A stretch of 64,000 nucleotides of DNA from Desulfuromonadales bacterium (GCA_014860225.1 JACZKE010000009.1:103506-167505), one strand, 5' to 3'; shown: positions 51,755 through 62,390, numbered from the stretch's first letter. Numbers and translations: made by a program. Notes: generated by a model from the letters alone, not told the origin.

Positions 51755-52274
51755 GCGAGGGATGGCTCTGGTCAGCGTGATGCTGATATTGACGGTCCTG
51801 CTGACGCTGGCCCATGTCCTCACCGAAAAGGTCTGGCAGTCAACCCGTCAGGCTGCGGATGCTGCCAACCGCGAACAGCTTTTCTGGGCAGCGCAGGCCG
51901 GCATTGAAGCGGCGCGTCAGCAACTGAGCGCCAGTTATGCGAGCTCCGCAGGCTGGCAGAATTTTCTGATGAGCGCCGTATCCCGGGCATACCCGACAAC
52001 CCCCGCCTGGGTGAGCGAGGTCAACGGGCAGACCGTTGAGATTTACCTGCGTGACAACCCGGATGGCGACGGCGACGTGCGCAGCGATAACGACTTGAAA
52101 ATTTTCGTGCTGGCGCGTGCTCACGGCAGACGGGGAGCCGAGGTCGTGATGGAAAGCCTATGCGGCTTCGATTCATCGACGGCCGGGAGGCAAGGCCAGG
52201 CAGACCTGTCGACGAACGCCGCGGGCACCGGACTGTCTGAACTGCCGGTGAGCACCTATCATATTGCGGATTGA
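51741..52274 (+). CDS. Type IV pilus assembly protein, PilX-like
   Basis: The 177-residue product has a PilX-type N-terminus (ERGMALVSVMLILTVLLTLA) without the canonical Glu5 (a feature of PilX-like pilins) and a small head domain containing WAAQAGIEAARQQL. It follows PilV and PilW in the usual order. A short calcium-binding-like acidic stretch (NPDGDGDVRSDND) lies near residue 110. Confidence 0.8.
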   Translation: MACNERGMALVSVMLILTVLLTLAHVLTEKVWQSTRQAADAANREQLFWAAQAGIEAARQQLSASYASSAGWQNFLMSAVSRAYPTTPAWVSEVNGQTVEIYLRDNPDGDGDVRSDNDLKIFVLARAHGRRGAEVVMESLCGFDSSTAGRQGQADLSTNAAGTGLSELPVSTYHIAD

Positions 52275-52313
52275 GGACGCACCGTTGGTTGACCCGGATT
52301 GTGGGAGGGAAGA

Positions 52314-54101
52314 ATGAAATTGTGCCGGAGTGTCGTTTACCTGTTGCTCTGCTTGCCTTTCTGGTCGGCAAGTCATAGCCCGCCCCTGGCCAGCAGCCTG
52401 CAACAGGAGTATGTGACAACCACCCCGGTTCTTGCTGATGGTGTCCTCTATGTCGCAAGTTCGACCTATCCATGGCCCCGCGGTCACCTCCGGGCCATCA
52501 GTCTCCTCGACGCCTTCCCGGTCACGCTTTGGGATGCGGCCGAGCGGGTGCCGCTGGCCGGGGTTGGAGGTAACCCCGGTGGCCTGGCAGGCAGCGATCC
52601 CCCCGACAGTATTCAGCGTGACAACCTGTATCGCAGCCTCTTCACCAATCTTGCCGGAGCGCCACTTCCCCTGACTGCTGCCCGGGCGGGAGAACTGCTG
52701 TCTGCACTGGGCGTTGCTTCGTTAACAGAAGCAGAGATCCTGCTGCATGCCGTACGCGGTCGTCGCGGCGGCACGCCGGTCCAGGTCGCCGGTTCTGCCG
52801 ACGATCCGCTGCGGCTCTGGAGTATCAGCCGCTCCTCGCCGGTGCTGGTCGGCCGCCGTGCGGTCAATACCGCGACCGGTCAGCGCGACCGGGTCCTCTA
52901 TGTCGGTGCCGAGGATGGTATGCTGCACGGATTTTTTGTCAGCAGCTGGGACACCGGGTCCGGAAACTACCTGATCGATGACCCTGATGGTGGTACAGAA
53001 CTCTGGGCATACCTGCCGGGCAGTTTTCTCCCTCACCTCAAGCAGCAGCCACTGGACAATTATGACGTTGAGTCTGGCGTGCATCTCGACGGCTCGCCGG
53101 TGGTCAAAGAGTTGTTTCTTGATCTCGATGGCGACGGTCGTCGCAGCTGGTCAACGCTGTTGGTGGCGTCCGGCACCATCGTGCAAAGCCACCGCAGCTG
53201 CCTGTTTGTCATCGACATCACCGACCCTTATCAGCCCGCACTGCTCTGGGAAAAGCTGCTGCCGGGAGCTGCTGTCGGGCGCACCCGCGGTGTCGCCGTA
53301 GACCGCTGTGGCGCCATCGCGGCGTCATCAAACTGTATTTACCTTACGACGGATTTTGCCGCAGGGGACGTGTCTCCCGGCATTCACGCTCTCGCCTTGA
53401 CATTGGAAACAGGGCAGACGCTCTGGACGTTCAGCGCACCCTACGCGGCATCAGGGCCAGTAGCCGAGGCCACACCTGCGGTTCCGGCACTCATGGACCT
53501 TGATGTCAACGGCAGGAGTGACACGCTGGTCTTCGGCGATCTGGTCGGGCAGCTCTGGGCGCTGGATCTGGAAGACGGGCGTGCCTATGGCGATGCACCC
53601 ATTTACCAGACTACGGGAGGCCCCGCAGAGCCGATCGGCGCCGGGGTTGCGGTCAATGGCAGGCTGGTGGTGTTTGGCACCGGTGGTGTCGAACATGCTG
53701 ACAACAGTTATCAATATGCCGTTTACGCGGTGGAGATTCTGCAAGATGGCGGCCGTCTGCGCTGGACCTACCCATTGGCTATAGGAGAAAAGATCTGGGA
53801 GACACCCGTCATTGATGCAGCGGGCAAGTTGTTCTTCACCACGGCGCTCGATTATTTTTCCCTGGCCCGCTCCGGTGAGCAACCGACCTCTGGTCGGATC
53901 ATCGCGCTTGATCAGGCTGGTGAAGAAGACGTCAGTCGTGATGCTGCCGCGGCCACTGTCGGGCGGATTGTGATAGCCCCCGGTGTTGCTGTCTCGGTGA
54001 CCTTGACCGGCGAAGTCACCCAGTTCGGAACGGCCAGCCGCTTGACGGAGCCTGCCTGGAGTCCCGGCCTGGTCAAAATTATGTCGTGGCGGCAACGATG
54101 A
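52314..54101 (+). CDS. PilY1-like pilus tip adhesin (C-terminal propeller only)
   Basis: GGAGGGAAGA precedes the ATG. After a signal peptide (SHSPPLASS) the 595-residue protein consists mostly of PQQ/PilY1-like propeller strands, for example DRVLYVGAEDGMLHGFF and TLVFGDLVGQLWALDLEDG, with the calcium-binding loop LDLDGDGRRSW that controls PilY1. The large N-terminal von Willebrand domain of Pseudomonas PilY1 is absent, so it is a short form. It sits with the minor pilins and probably caps the pilus tip. Confidence 0.85.
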   Translation: MKLCRSVVYLLLCLPFWSASHSPPLASSLQQEYVTTTPVLADGVLYVASSTYPWPRGHLRAISLLDAFPVTLWDAAERVPLAGVGGNPGGLAGSDPPDSIQRDNLYRSLFTNLAGAPLPLTAARAGELLSALGVASLTEAEILLHAVRGRRGGTPVQVAGSADDPLRLWSISRSSPVLVGRRAVNTATGQRDRVLYVGAEDGMLHGFFVSSWDTGSGNYLIDDPDGGTELWAYLPGSFLPHLKQQPLDNYDVESGVHLDGSPVVKELFLDLDGDGRRSWSTLLVASGTIVQSHRSCLFVIDITDPYQPALLWEKLLPGAAVGRTRGVAVDRCGAIAASSNCIYLTTDFAAGDVSPGIHALALTLETGQTLWTFSAPYAASGPVAEATPAVPALMDLDVNGRSDTLVFGDLVGQLWALDLEDGRAYGDAPIYQTTGGPAEPIGAGVAVNGRLVVFGTGGVEHADNSYQYAVYAVEILQDGGRLRWTYPLAIGEKIWETPVIDAAGKLFFTTALDYFSLARSGEQPTSGRIIALDQAGEEDVSRDAAAATVGRIVIAPGVAVSVTLTGEVTQFGTASRLTEPAWSPGLVKIMSWRQR

Positions 54102-54748
54102 TTGATGCGGCAAAAATTGCCGGCGAAGGGCAGCGAACAGATTGCCGCTCGCGTGGGTTCACCCTGCTGGAGCTGCTGCTGGTCATGGCTCTGGTCGGTA
54201 TCCTGGCCTGCGTGGCGACCTGGGGGGGAAGCCATTTGCTGCGTGGCTGGCAACTCAAGAGGGCCGGGCATCAGCTTCTCGAAGATCTTAAGGCAGTACA
54301 GGGCCGCGCCGAAATGTCCGGCAGCCTGACCATGAGCAACGGCGCCCTGGTCATGCAGCGCACCTTCCTGGTTTTTGACCCTGATGAGCAGAGCTACGCT
54401 GCCTATGTCTGGCAGGATCGCGATGGTGACAGCGTCACAGCAACCGGTGAATCTGATCAGCTCTGGCAGAAACGTCTGCCTCCCGGGGTTTCTTTCGGAT
54501 GGGCGGCCGGTATTGAACGGCGGGCCTGCAGCAATGTCGCCGGCTCACCGACCGGCGCCATCACTTTCTCCAGCCCAGCCTATGCGCCCTGCGAAGACCG
54601 GCCATGCATCAAGTTCGACCAACATGGTTTCAGTGTTATGGGGCCCGGAGCGATCTACCTGAACGAAGGCGAGCAGACTCTGGCGATTACCGGAACCCGG
54701 CCGGGGCATTTTACCCTGTGTGAGTGGGGTGGTGAGAGTTGGCGGTAG
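54098..54748 (+). CDS. GspH/FimT-type minor pilin
   Basis: The ATG at 54098 overlaps the stop of the PilY1-like gene. The class III site SRG followed by FTLLELLLVMALVGI has Glu5. The GspH-type head domain contains two pairs of cysteines (RRACSNVAG, APCEDRPC). It completes the minor-pilin cassette. The leader before the cleavage site is about 23 residues, longer than usual; an internal start is possible. Confidence 0.85.
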   Translation: MIDAAKIAGEGQRTDCRSRGFTLLELLLVMALVGILACVATWGGSHLLRGWQLKRAGHQLLEDLKAVQGRAEMSGSLTMSNGALVMQRTFLVFDPDEQSYAAYVWQDRDGDSVTATGESDQLWQKRLPPGVSFGWAAGIERRACSNVAGSPTGAITFSSPAYAPCEDRPCIKFDQHGFSVMGPGAIYLNEGEQTLAITGTRPGHFTLCEWGGESWR

Positions 54749-54847
54749 GTGTTTGGCGGGATGCGACCCGTCAGTGTTAAAATTGTCACGCACTGCACCG
54801 CTTGCCAGCATGCACCATGGCGTGCTAAAGTACACAAGTATCTATAA

Positions 54848-54873
54848 GGCCGGGGTTTTCCCGGCTTTTTCTT
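54848..54873 (+). terminator. Intrinsic terminator after the minor-pilin cassette
   Basis: GCCGGG (54849-54854) pairs with CCCGGC (54860-54865), extended by G-U and A-U pairs, and is followed by TTTTTC. It separates the pilin cassette from the U32 gene. Confidence 0.82.
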
Positions 54874-54891
54874 TCGATCAAGCAAGCAACC

Positions 54892-57291
54892 ATGACACAG
54901 GAACACAAACACAACAATCACGCACAGCCAAAGCCGGAACTTCTTGCCCCTGCCGGCAGCCTCGAAGCCTTCTTCGCGGCGATGGAATTCGGCGCTGATG
55001 CGGTCTATGTAGGTCTCAAGGAATTTTCGGCCAGGGCCAAAGCCAAGAACGTCAATCGCGATGAGCTGGAACGCATGGTCGGCTATGCCCATGCCCGCCA
55101 GCGGCGCGTCTTTCTCACCCTCAACACACTGGTCAAAGAAAAAGAGCTGTCGCATCTGATTGATATTCTGGCCGCTGTTGAGGCAATCGGCATCGACGCG
55201 GTGATCCTCCAGGATCTGGGCGTCTGGCGTCTGGCCAGGCGCCATTTCCCCGGCCTGGAGCTGCATGCCTCGACGCAGCTGACCATTCATAATGCCGCGG
55301 GAGTGCGCATGGCGGAGCGGCTTGGCTTCTCCCGCGCAGTGCTTGCCCGCGAGTTGAGTCTGACGGAGATCGCGGCGATCAAGCGCGAAACCAGCCTCGA
55401 CCTCGAACACTTTATCCATGGCGCACACTGCTTCTCCCTCTCCGGCCAGTGCAGCTTCTCCTCCTGGCTCGGCGGCATGAGCGGCAATCGCGGCCGTTGC
55501 GCCCAGCCCTGCCGGCGGCGTTACCATCACAAAGGCAAAGACGGTTACTACTTTTCACCCAACGACCTGTCGGCGATCGACCTGCTCCCTGAGCTTGCCG
55601 CCGCAGGGGTCATGAGCTTCAAGATCGAGGGGCGCATGAAGAGCGCCGAATATGTGGCCAACGTCATTCAGGCGTACCGCATGGTCCTCGATGCTGCGGA
55701 GCGGGAACGCCCGGCAGCAATCGATGCAGGAAAAGAGCTGCTCAAGGAATCCTTCGGTCGCCAGCCGACCCGCGGCTTTCTGCCAGGCGATTCAGCCGCT
55801 GACATGGTCAACCCCGGCGTCCATGGCGCCACCGGACGCCTGATCGGCAGTGTCGAACGCTGTGAGGGTGGTCTGCTCGCTTTTGTCCCGCGCGACCCGG
55901 TGCACCTGGGAGATCGCCTGCGCATCCAGCCGGCTACCGACAAACCGGGCACGGCGTTTACGATTCGTGACCTGCGCCTTGCCGACAAACCGGTCAACCG
56001 GGCCAACGCAGGTCAACGCGTTGCCGTCGGTGCGCCGCCGGACAAGAGCTTTCGCATCGGCGACCGCATCTACAAGGTGTCTTCAGGGAAGGCCTTTAAC
56101 CTGAGCCAGTCGGCTTGCCGCAAGCGCCTGGAGAGCGTCTCCCCCGGGGAGGCGGTGGTTGATCTCGCTATCGCCATGCCGGCAGCGGACCGCATCGAAG
56201 TGACGGCTACCAGTCATGGCCTGTCGCTGGCCCGCCATTATACGCTTGAATCATTTCCGGCAACCGATCGGCCGCTGTCGCATGAGGTGCTGGCCAAGGT
56301 CTTCGGCAAAACCGGCCCGCTGCCGCTGGCGCTCGGACGTCTCGAATGCGGGCCGCTGCCGGCCGTCATCTTGCCGCTCAGCCGCCTCAACGCCGTACGC
56401 CGCGAATTTTATCAGGAGCTGGCCGACCTCGTCGCAGGCCGCCAGCATGAGGCCCGCACCGATCATCGCCGACAAGCCATGGCGGATCTGGTCCCGGCCG
56501 GGACGTCACCGCTCGCAACCCCGCGCCTTGCCGTCGCCCTCGGCAATCTGCACGACCTCTCGCTGCTCAAGCAGGAGGGGGTTGATGAGTTGATCCTGCC
56601 ACTCTCCACTGAGGCCGGTTCGAGGATTTCAGCGGTCAGTCGTGCTGCCGTCAAGACCCCGGAAAAAATCCTCTGGGACCTGCCGCTGGCAATTTTCGAC
56701 GGCGACTGGCCGGCGGTTCAGGCAGAAATCAACATGTTGATCGCATCCGGCTTCCGACGCTTTCGCCTGCAGAATATCGGCCAGCTGATGTTGTTTACCG
56801 GGACAGAAGGGCTGGCTCTGGAAAGCGGTTATCGACTCTTTACCACCAACAGCCAGGCCGCCTGCGCCTGGCGTGAACTGGGCCTCTCGGCGGCGACTCT
56901 GTATGTCGAAGATGACCGTGACAACCTGGCTGCGGTTCTCAATCGTGAAACCGGGCTGCCGCTGGCCGTTACCGTCTACGCCAATCTGCCGATGATGGTT
57001 TCGCGTATCCCGTTGCGCAGCGTCAAAGCGGAGCATCCCCTGGTCTCTGATCGTGACGAGGCTTACCGGGTGGACAATCGCGGTGGACTCACGGTGGTTC
57101 GCCCGGAACAGGACTTCTCTCTGCTCGGCCATCTCGGCGAATTGCAGAAAATGGGCTGCAGCCGCTTTATCGTTGATCTGGCCCATCTGGGTGCGACCTC
57201 AACCGAGAGTCGCCGCGTGCTGGCGGCTTTTGCTCAGGATGCGCCCCTGGCCGGAACCTCGACCTTCAACTATCTGCAGGAAATGATATAG
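54892..57291 (+). CDS. U32 peptidase family protein (RlhA/TrhP-like) with DUF3656
   Basis: The N-terminal TIM-barrel (ELLAPAGSLEAFFAAMEFGADAVYVGLKEFSAR) and the U32 signature in LEHFIHGAHCFSLSGQCSFSS followed by RGRCAQPCRRRY hold the cysteines that probably bind an iron-sulfur cluster. Relatives RlhA and TrhP hydroxylate RNA bases rather than cut peptides, so the peptidase name is historical. The C-terminal about 400 residues look like DUF3656. The 799-residue length fits large U32 members. RNase D is encoded 76 bases downstream. Confidence 0.85.
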   Translation: MTQEHKHNNHAQPKPELLAPAGSLEAFFAAMEFGADAVYVGLKEFSARAKAKNVNRDELERMVGYAHARQRRVFLTLNTLVKEKELSHLIDILAAVEAIGIDAVILQDLGVWRLARRHFPGLELHASTQLTIHNAAGVRMAERLGFSRAVLARELSLTEIAAIKRETSLDLEHFIHGAHCFSLSGQCSFSSWLGGMSGNRGRCAQPCRRRYHHKGKDGYYFSPNDLSAIDLLPELAAAGVMSFKIEGRMKSAEYVANVIQAYRMVLDAAERERPAAIDAGKELLKESFGRQPTRGFLPGDSAADMVNPGVHGATGRLIGSVERCEGGLLAFVPRDPVHLGDRLRIQPATDKPGTAFTIRDLRLADKPVNRANAGQRVAVGAPPDKSFRIGDRIYKVSSGKAFNLSQSACRKRLESVSPGEAVVDLAIAMPAADRIEVTATSHGLSLARHYTLESFPATDRPLSHEVLAKVFGKTGPLPLALGRLECGPLPAVILPLSRLNAVRREFYQELADLVAGRQHEARTDHRRQAMADLVPAGTSPLATPRLAVALGNLHDLSLLKQEGVDELILPLSTEAGSRISAVSRAAVKTPEKILWDLPLAIFDGDWPAVQAEINMLIASGFRRFRLQNIGQLMLFTGTEGLALESGYRLFTTNSQAACAWRELGLSAATLYVEDDRDNLAAVLNRETGLPLAVTVYANLPMMVSRIPLRSVKAEHPLVSDRDEAYRVDNRGGLTVVRPEQDFSLLGHLGELQKMGCSRFIVDLAHLGATSTESRRVLAAFAQDAPLAGTSTFNYLQEMI

Positions 57292-57367
57292 CTACACGAG
57301 ATGCGCAGCGCAAGGTGTGTGACGCGCAAACAACCCGAACAATTGAAAGAACAGGTACGAAAACTCC

Positions 57368-58489
57368 ATGAAACAGATTGAAATTCTGACAACCAATGCC
57401 CAGGTCGCAGAACTCGCCGGACTGCTTGCCGGCGAAACCACCATCGCCATCGATCTGGAAGCCGACTCGATGCACAACTACCAGGAGCAGGTCTGCCTGA
57501 TCCAGGTCTCGACGCTGACACGTACCGTGCTGATTGATCCGCTGACCGCGACAGATCTCAGCCCGCTGCAGCCGGTCCTGGCCGATCCCGCCATCCGCAA
57601 AATCTTCCACGCTGCCGATTACGACCTGCGCAGCCTGAAACGGGATTTCGACCTGGAAATCAACGGCCTGTTCGACACCATGATCTGCGCCCAGCTGCTG
57701 GGCGAGGAACGCGTCGGCCTGGCCGATCTGCTGCGCAAGTATTTTGGCGTGGAACTCGACAAAAAATTCCAGAAAGCCGACTGGTCGCAGCGCCCCCTGC
57801 CCGCCGAAATGGTGCGTTATGCCGCCGAAGACACCCGCCACCTGCATCGCCTGGTGGCTCTCTTTGAGGAGCGCCTGAAAGAACTGGGACGCATGAGCTG
57901 GTGCAAGGAAGAGTTCGCCCTGATGGAGCAGGTGCGTTTTGCTGAAAACGGCGGTCCTCTCTGCCTGCGTTTCAAGGGCGCCGGGGTTTTGCCCCGCCGT
58001 GAGCTCGGTGTCCTGGAAAAGCTGATGCAGTGGCGTGAACAGGAGGGCAGCCGCCTCAATCGGCCGGTCTACAAGGTCATTGGCAACAAATCGCTACTAG
58101 AGCTGGCGCAGCGCATGCCAACGGAAACAGGCCACCTGCGCGGCATCGATGGCCTGTCGCCGCGTCTCATCGAACGATATGGCCGCACCCTGCTGGAGGC
58201 GGTCCGAGAAGGATTGAATCTCCCCGAGGCGGAGCTGCCGGAAATTCCCCGCCAGCCGCGGCGGGCCAAGGATCCTAGTCTTGAAGACAGGGTCAAAATC
58301 CTCAAAAAATGGCGGCAGAAAGAGGCCGCTAAATATGCTCTGGAGCCAGGGGTGCTGATCAATAACGCGGCCCTTGAAGCTCTGGCCATGGCCAAACCGC
58401 AGTCTGCTGCGGAACTCGACGAAGTCGTCGGTCTGAAGAACTGGCAGAAACAGGTCCTCGGCGAAGGCCTGCTGGGAGCCCTGGCGTGA
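57368..58489 (+). CDS. rnd: Ribonuclease D
   Basis: A DEDDy 3'-5' exonuclease: IAIDLEADSMHNY (DE), KIFHAADYDLRSLKRDF (D) and MVRYAAEDTRHLHRL (Y/D), followed by an HRDC domain (LLELAQRMPTETGHLRGIDGLSPRLIERYG). It trims tRNA and other RNA 3' ends. Length 373 is standard. It and the previous gene both act, probably, on RNA. Confidence 0.94.
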   Translation: MKQIEILTTNAQVAELAGLLAGETTIAIDLEADSMHNYQEQVCLIQVSTLTRTVLIDPLTATDLSPLQPVLADPAIRKIFHAADYDLRSLKRDFDLEINGLFDTMICAQLLGEERVGLADLLRKYFGVELDKKFQKADWSQRPLPAEMVRYAAEDTRHLHRLVALFEERLKELGRMSWCKEEFALMEQVRFAENGGPLCLRFKGAGVLPRRELGVLEKLMQWREQEGSRLNRPVYKVIGNKSLLELAQRMPTETGHLRGIDGLSPRLIERYGRTLLEAVREGLNLPEAELPEIPRQPRRAKDPSLEDRVKILKKWRQKEAAKYALEPGVLINNAALEALAMAKPQSAAELDEVVGLKNWQKQVLGEGLLGALA

Positions 58490-58511
58490 ACCTGCTCCTG
58501 AAGTCGCGTCG

Positions 58512-58829
58512 ATGAAAAAGCTGCACACCTTCACTTTGGCCGATCGCGCCGAGGCCGGCCTGATGAAAGAGCTGCTGGAACGGGAAGGCGTCGTTTGTCT
58601 GATTCGCAATGAACAGCTCTTCGCCGCGCTCGGCGAAATCCCCTTTCTTGAATGTTCCCCCGAACTCTGGGTGGTTGACGACGAAGTCTGGCCGCGTGCC
58701 AGGCAGTTGCTCGACCAGTGGCTCAAGAGTGAGGAACCTACCCCTTCGTGGACCTGCCCTGTTTGCGGCGAAATCCTGGAGGGGCAGTTCGGAGCCTGTT
58801 GGCAGTGCGGCAAAGCACGGGACGCCTGA
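58512..58829 (+). CDS. DUF2007-like protein with C-terminal zinc ribbon
   Basis: The N-terminal about 75 residues (LHTFTLADRAEAGLMKELLEREGV, NEQLFAALGEIPFLECSPELWVVDDEVWPRARQLL) resemble the DUF2007 'putative signal transducing protein' family. A zinc ribbon follows (CPVCGEILEGQFGACWQCG). Function unknown. It follows rnd closely and converges on fumC with a seven-base gap. Confidence 0.75.
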   Translation: MKKLHTFTLADRAEAGLMKELLEREGVVCLIRNEQLFAALGEIPFLECSPELWVVDDEVWPRARQLLDQWLKSEEPTPSWTCPVCGEILEGQFGACWQCGKARDA

Positions 58830-58836
58830 TGTCCCC

Positions 58837-60243
<1,407 letters not shown>

Positions 60244-60296
60244 TATTAGGTCTCCTTAAAAGGTTTCGATTCGATCTCCTGAAATATGCGAACATT

Positions 60297-60360
60297 TCAA
60301 CGCAACGGATGAGAAAGGTTTTCTTTGCGCCTTGCTCTTGCCTTTGCTTCTTTGCGTTAA
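60297..60360. repeat. Diverged CTTTGCG/GCGTTAA repeat
   Basis: A T/C-rich stretch with CTTTGCGCCTTGC and CTTCTTTGCGTTAA resembles the right arm of the next repeat and, from memory, the 'ctttgcgtctttgcgttaa' type found between genes in many bacteria. A weak partner CAACGCAACGGATGAGAAAGG lies at its left. Confidence 0.5.
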
Positions 60361-60371
60361 TCAAATATTTA

Positions 60372-60530
60372 CGGACCTATAAACCCAAACAAAGGTCAGT
60401 CCAATAATTAACGCAGAGGCGCGGAGACGCTGAGAAGAGTGTCCAAGGTGTCAGTCATTTTTCCTCAAAAGAGTTTTTTACTCTGCGACCTCTGCGTCTG
60501 GTTAAACCTTCTTTTGGGTTATAGAGCCGA
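60372..60530. repeat. Nested 160-bp inverted repeat, family C
   Basis: Inner arms: TTAACGCAGAGGCGCGGAG on the left (60408-60426, continuing to 60439) against CTCTGCGACCTCTGCGTCTG and GTTAA on the right (60478-60505). Outer arms: GGACCTATAAACCCAAAC on the left (60373-60390) against CTTTTGGGTTATAGAGCC on the right (about 60510-60527). The whole is a MITE-like palindrome in the 460-base gap between fumC and the EamA gene. Confidence 0.75.
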
Positions 60531-60704
60531 ATATTTATATGGCCGCGACTAAGATCTCAACATGAGTAAAGTAGGCAACCAGTTAATAATTTTAACATTT
60601 TCAGCATATCAATTTGCTTACAGCTGTCAATGGCAGACCAACCATTTAGGCTCTTCAAAAAGATTTTAGTGTCGCTAAATATTTCTCTTGGATAAGATGG
60701 CACT
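60531..60704. other. AT-rich gap upstream of the EamA transporter
   Basis: This stretch is clearly more AT-rich than its neighbours and contains no gene I can support. The short minus-strand frame here lacks a ribosome site and family features. Confidence 0.4.
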
Positions 60705-61574
60705 ATGTCAACTCTCGCTTTTAGCTTAATCCTTTTTTCCGCCCTGATGCATGCATCCTGGAATCTGCTGGTCAAGCGCAGCCGTGACAAGACCGTCTTT
60801 ATCTGGTGGATGTTCCTCACCTCCGGCGGCTTGATGGTTCTGGCGCTGCCAGTGGTTGGAACGTTCCCCTTGCCGTCATGGCGTGTGGTTGGCCTCGCAG
60901 CTGTCGGCGCAGTCTGTTTTATGCTCTATCATTTGTTCTCCGGCCGCGCCTATCGCAGCGGCGACCTGTCGTTAATTTATCCGCTGGCGCAGACTGCGAT
61001 GTTCTGGGTGCCGATCTGGGGGATCCTGATTCTCGGTGAACAGGTTTCCGCTCACGGCACGGCCGGCATCGGCCTGATCCTGTTCGGCGCCTATTCGATA
61101 CAACTGCGGGCGCTGGCCTGGAGCGAAGTGATTAGGCCCTTTCGCAACCTGCGCGATCCGGCAGTACTCGCGGCCCTGGCCGCCGGCTTCATTTATTCGG
61201 TGGGCGCGGTGATCGACAAGACCGGTGTCATGCTGTACTCGCCCTTCCATTTCACAGCCCTGCTGGTTGCTTTCATGCTGTTGTTCATGACCATGAACAT
61301 CATGCGGCCCAAGTACCGGGGACGCATCATGGCGGAATTCAGGATCAGCCGTGGCTTGGTGATCATCTCGGGACCGGTCATCATGGCATCCTTTCTCTCC
61401 TTCCGTTATGGACTGCAGCTGGCGCCGATGAGTTATGCCGTACCGGCGCGCCAGGTCAGCCTGCTGATCGGTGTGCTGATCGGTGTACTCTTCCTCGGTG
61501 AAGCCTGCGGCCGCATCCGCTTCATCGCCGCCCTGCTGATTCTCGCCGGTGTCGCTCTGATCCGTTTCGGGTAA
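60705..61574 (+). CDS. EamA/DMT-family transporter
   Basis: The 289-residue protein has ten predicted membrane helices in two similar halves and the EamA-type pattern (LMHASWNLLVKRS at the start of half one; second-half FRYGLQLAPMSYAVPARQVSLLIGVLIGVLFLGE). DMT transporters move small metabolites or amino acids; the substrate here is not evident. It sits alone between repeats. Confidence 0.88.
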   Translation: MSTLAFSLILFSALMHASWNLLVKRSRDKTVFIWWMFLTSGGLMVLALPVVGTFPLPSWRVVGLAAVGAVCFMLYHLFSGRAYRSGDLSLIYPLAQTAMFWVPIWGILILGEQVSAHGTAGIGLILFGAYSIQLRALAWSEVIRPFRNLRDPAVLAALAAGFIYSVGAVIDKTGVMLYSPFHFTALLVAFMLLFMTMNIMRPKYRGRIMAEFRISRGLVIISGPVIMASFLSFRYGLQLAPMSYAVPARQVSLLIGVLIGVLFLGEACGRIRFIAALLILAGVALIRFG

Positions 61575-61579
61575 ATTTC

Positions 61580-61680
61580 CACCAGGCACGAAGACACCAG
61601 GAAAGCAAACCAGGATTTGTCCTTTTCTCTTTGCAATGATTCCCTTACAATGATTTTCCTTTGTGACATGGTGCCTGGTG
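61580..61680. repeat. Inverted repeat, CACCAGGCAC type, family D
   Basis: The left arm CACCAGGCACGAAGACACC (61580-61598) and the right arm ACATGGTGCCTGGTG (61666-61680, preceded by TTTTCCTTTGTG) are imperfect reverse complements around about 50 bases. The element ends 18 bases before the HD-domain gene, so it would sit in that gene's leader. Confidence 0.72.
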
Positions 61681-61697
61681 CTAACAGGGTCTTACTT

Positions 61698-62282
61698 ATG
61701 AAAAACCTCGCCAATTTTCTCTTCGAAGCCGGCATGCTCAAGCGCACGCCACGCACCGGCTTCCAGTTCCTCGGCTCCGGCGCCGAATCGGTGGCGGAGC
61801 ACAGCTTCCGCACCAGCCTGATCGGCTACACGCTGGCGCAACTCGATGAAGAGGCGGACGCCGGTCGCGTGGTGCTGCTCTGCCTGTTCCACGATATCCC
61901 CGAAGCGCGCACCGGCGACCTGAACTACGTCAACAAGAAGTACGTCAAGGTCGACGAGCGCAAGGCGGTCGAGGACCTCGCCCGCACCCTGCCTTTCGGT
62001 GACGACTACCGCAGCCTGCAGTACGAGTTCATGGCCAGGGAGACCCGCGAGGCACACATTGCCCACGACGCCGACCAACTGGAGATGATCCTGGCGCTCA
62101 AAGAATACAAGGATCTCGGTAACCGCTACGCCGATGAATGGTTTCCGGCAACCTTGAAACGGCTGCAGACCGATGATGCCAGAACCCTGGCTGAAACCAT
62201 ATGGGCGACCGACTCGACCCGCTGGTGGTTTGATGATGATACTGACTGGTGGGTCAGAGGCGTGAGGAGTGAGGAGGGTTGA
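61698..62282 (+). CDS. HD-domain hydrolase, YfbR/HDDC2-like
   Basis: The ATG at 61698 gives MKNLANFLFEAGMLKRTPRTG. Metal-binding residues are in SVAEHSFRTS, LLCLFHDIPEARTGDLNYV and HDADQLEMI, the HD pattern of the 5'-nucleotidase YfbR family. Such enzymes dephosphorylate deoxynucleoside monophosphates. The last residues (GVRSEEG) are encoded by a purine-rich family F repeat, so the natural C-terminus may have been extended or altered by its insertion. Confidence 0.85.
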   Translation: MKNLANFLFEAGMLKRTPRTGFQFLGSGAESVAEHSFRTSLIGYTLAQLDEEADAGRVVLLCLFHDIPEARTGDLNYVNKKYVKVDERKAVEDLARTLPFGDDYRSLQYEFMARETREAHIAHDADQLEMILALKEYKDLGNRYADEWFPATLKRLQTDDARTLAETIWATDSTRWWFDDDTDWWVRGVRSEEG

Positions 62283-62390
62283 CCCGTCGCCAGATAAATG
62301 CTAGAAGTCTCCTCTTATTTCTGACAAACAATATTTAACAACAGTTTCCAATTGTCTTACTCCTGACGCCTCACCCCTCACGGGAGAGTG
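62254..62390. repeat. Inverted pair of family F GTGAGGAGTGAGG units
   Basis: CAGAGGCGTGAGGAGTGAGG at 62255-62274 faces CTGACGCCTCACCCCTCACG at 62363-62382, an imperfect reverse complement. The left arm forms the 3' end of the HD gene and the right arm adjoins the serS ribosome site (GGGAGAGTGGAG). Confidence 0.72.

Noticed and set aside
60557..60820. An 87-codon minus-strand frame overlapping the start of the EamA gene
   Set aside because: No ribosome site, no recognisable domain, and it crosses the well-supported transporter gene.
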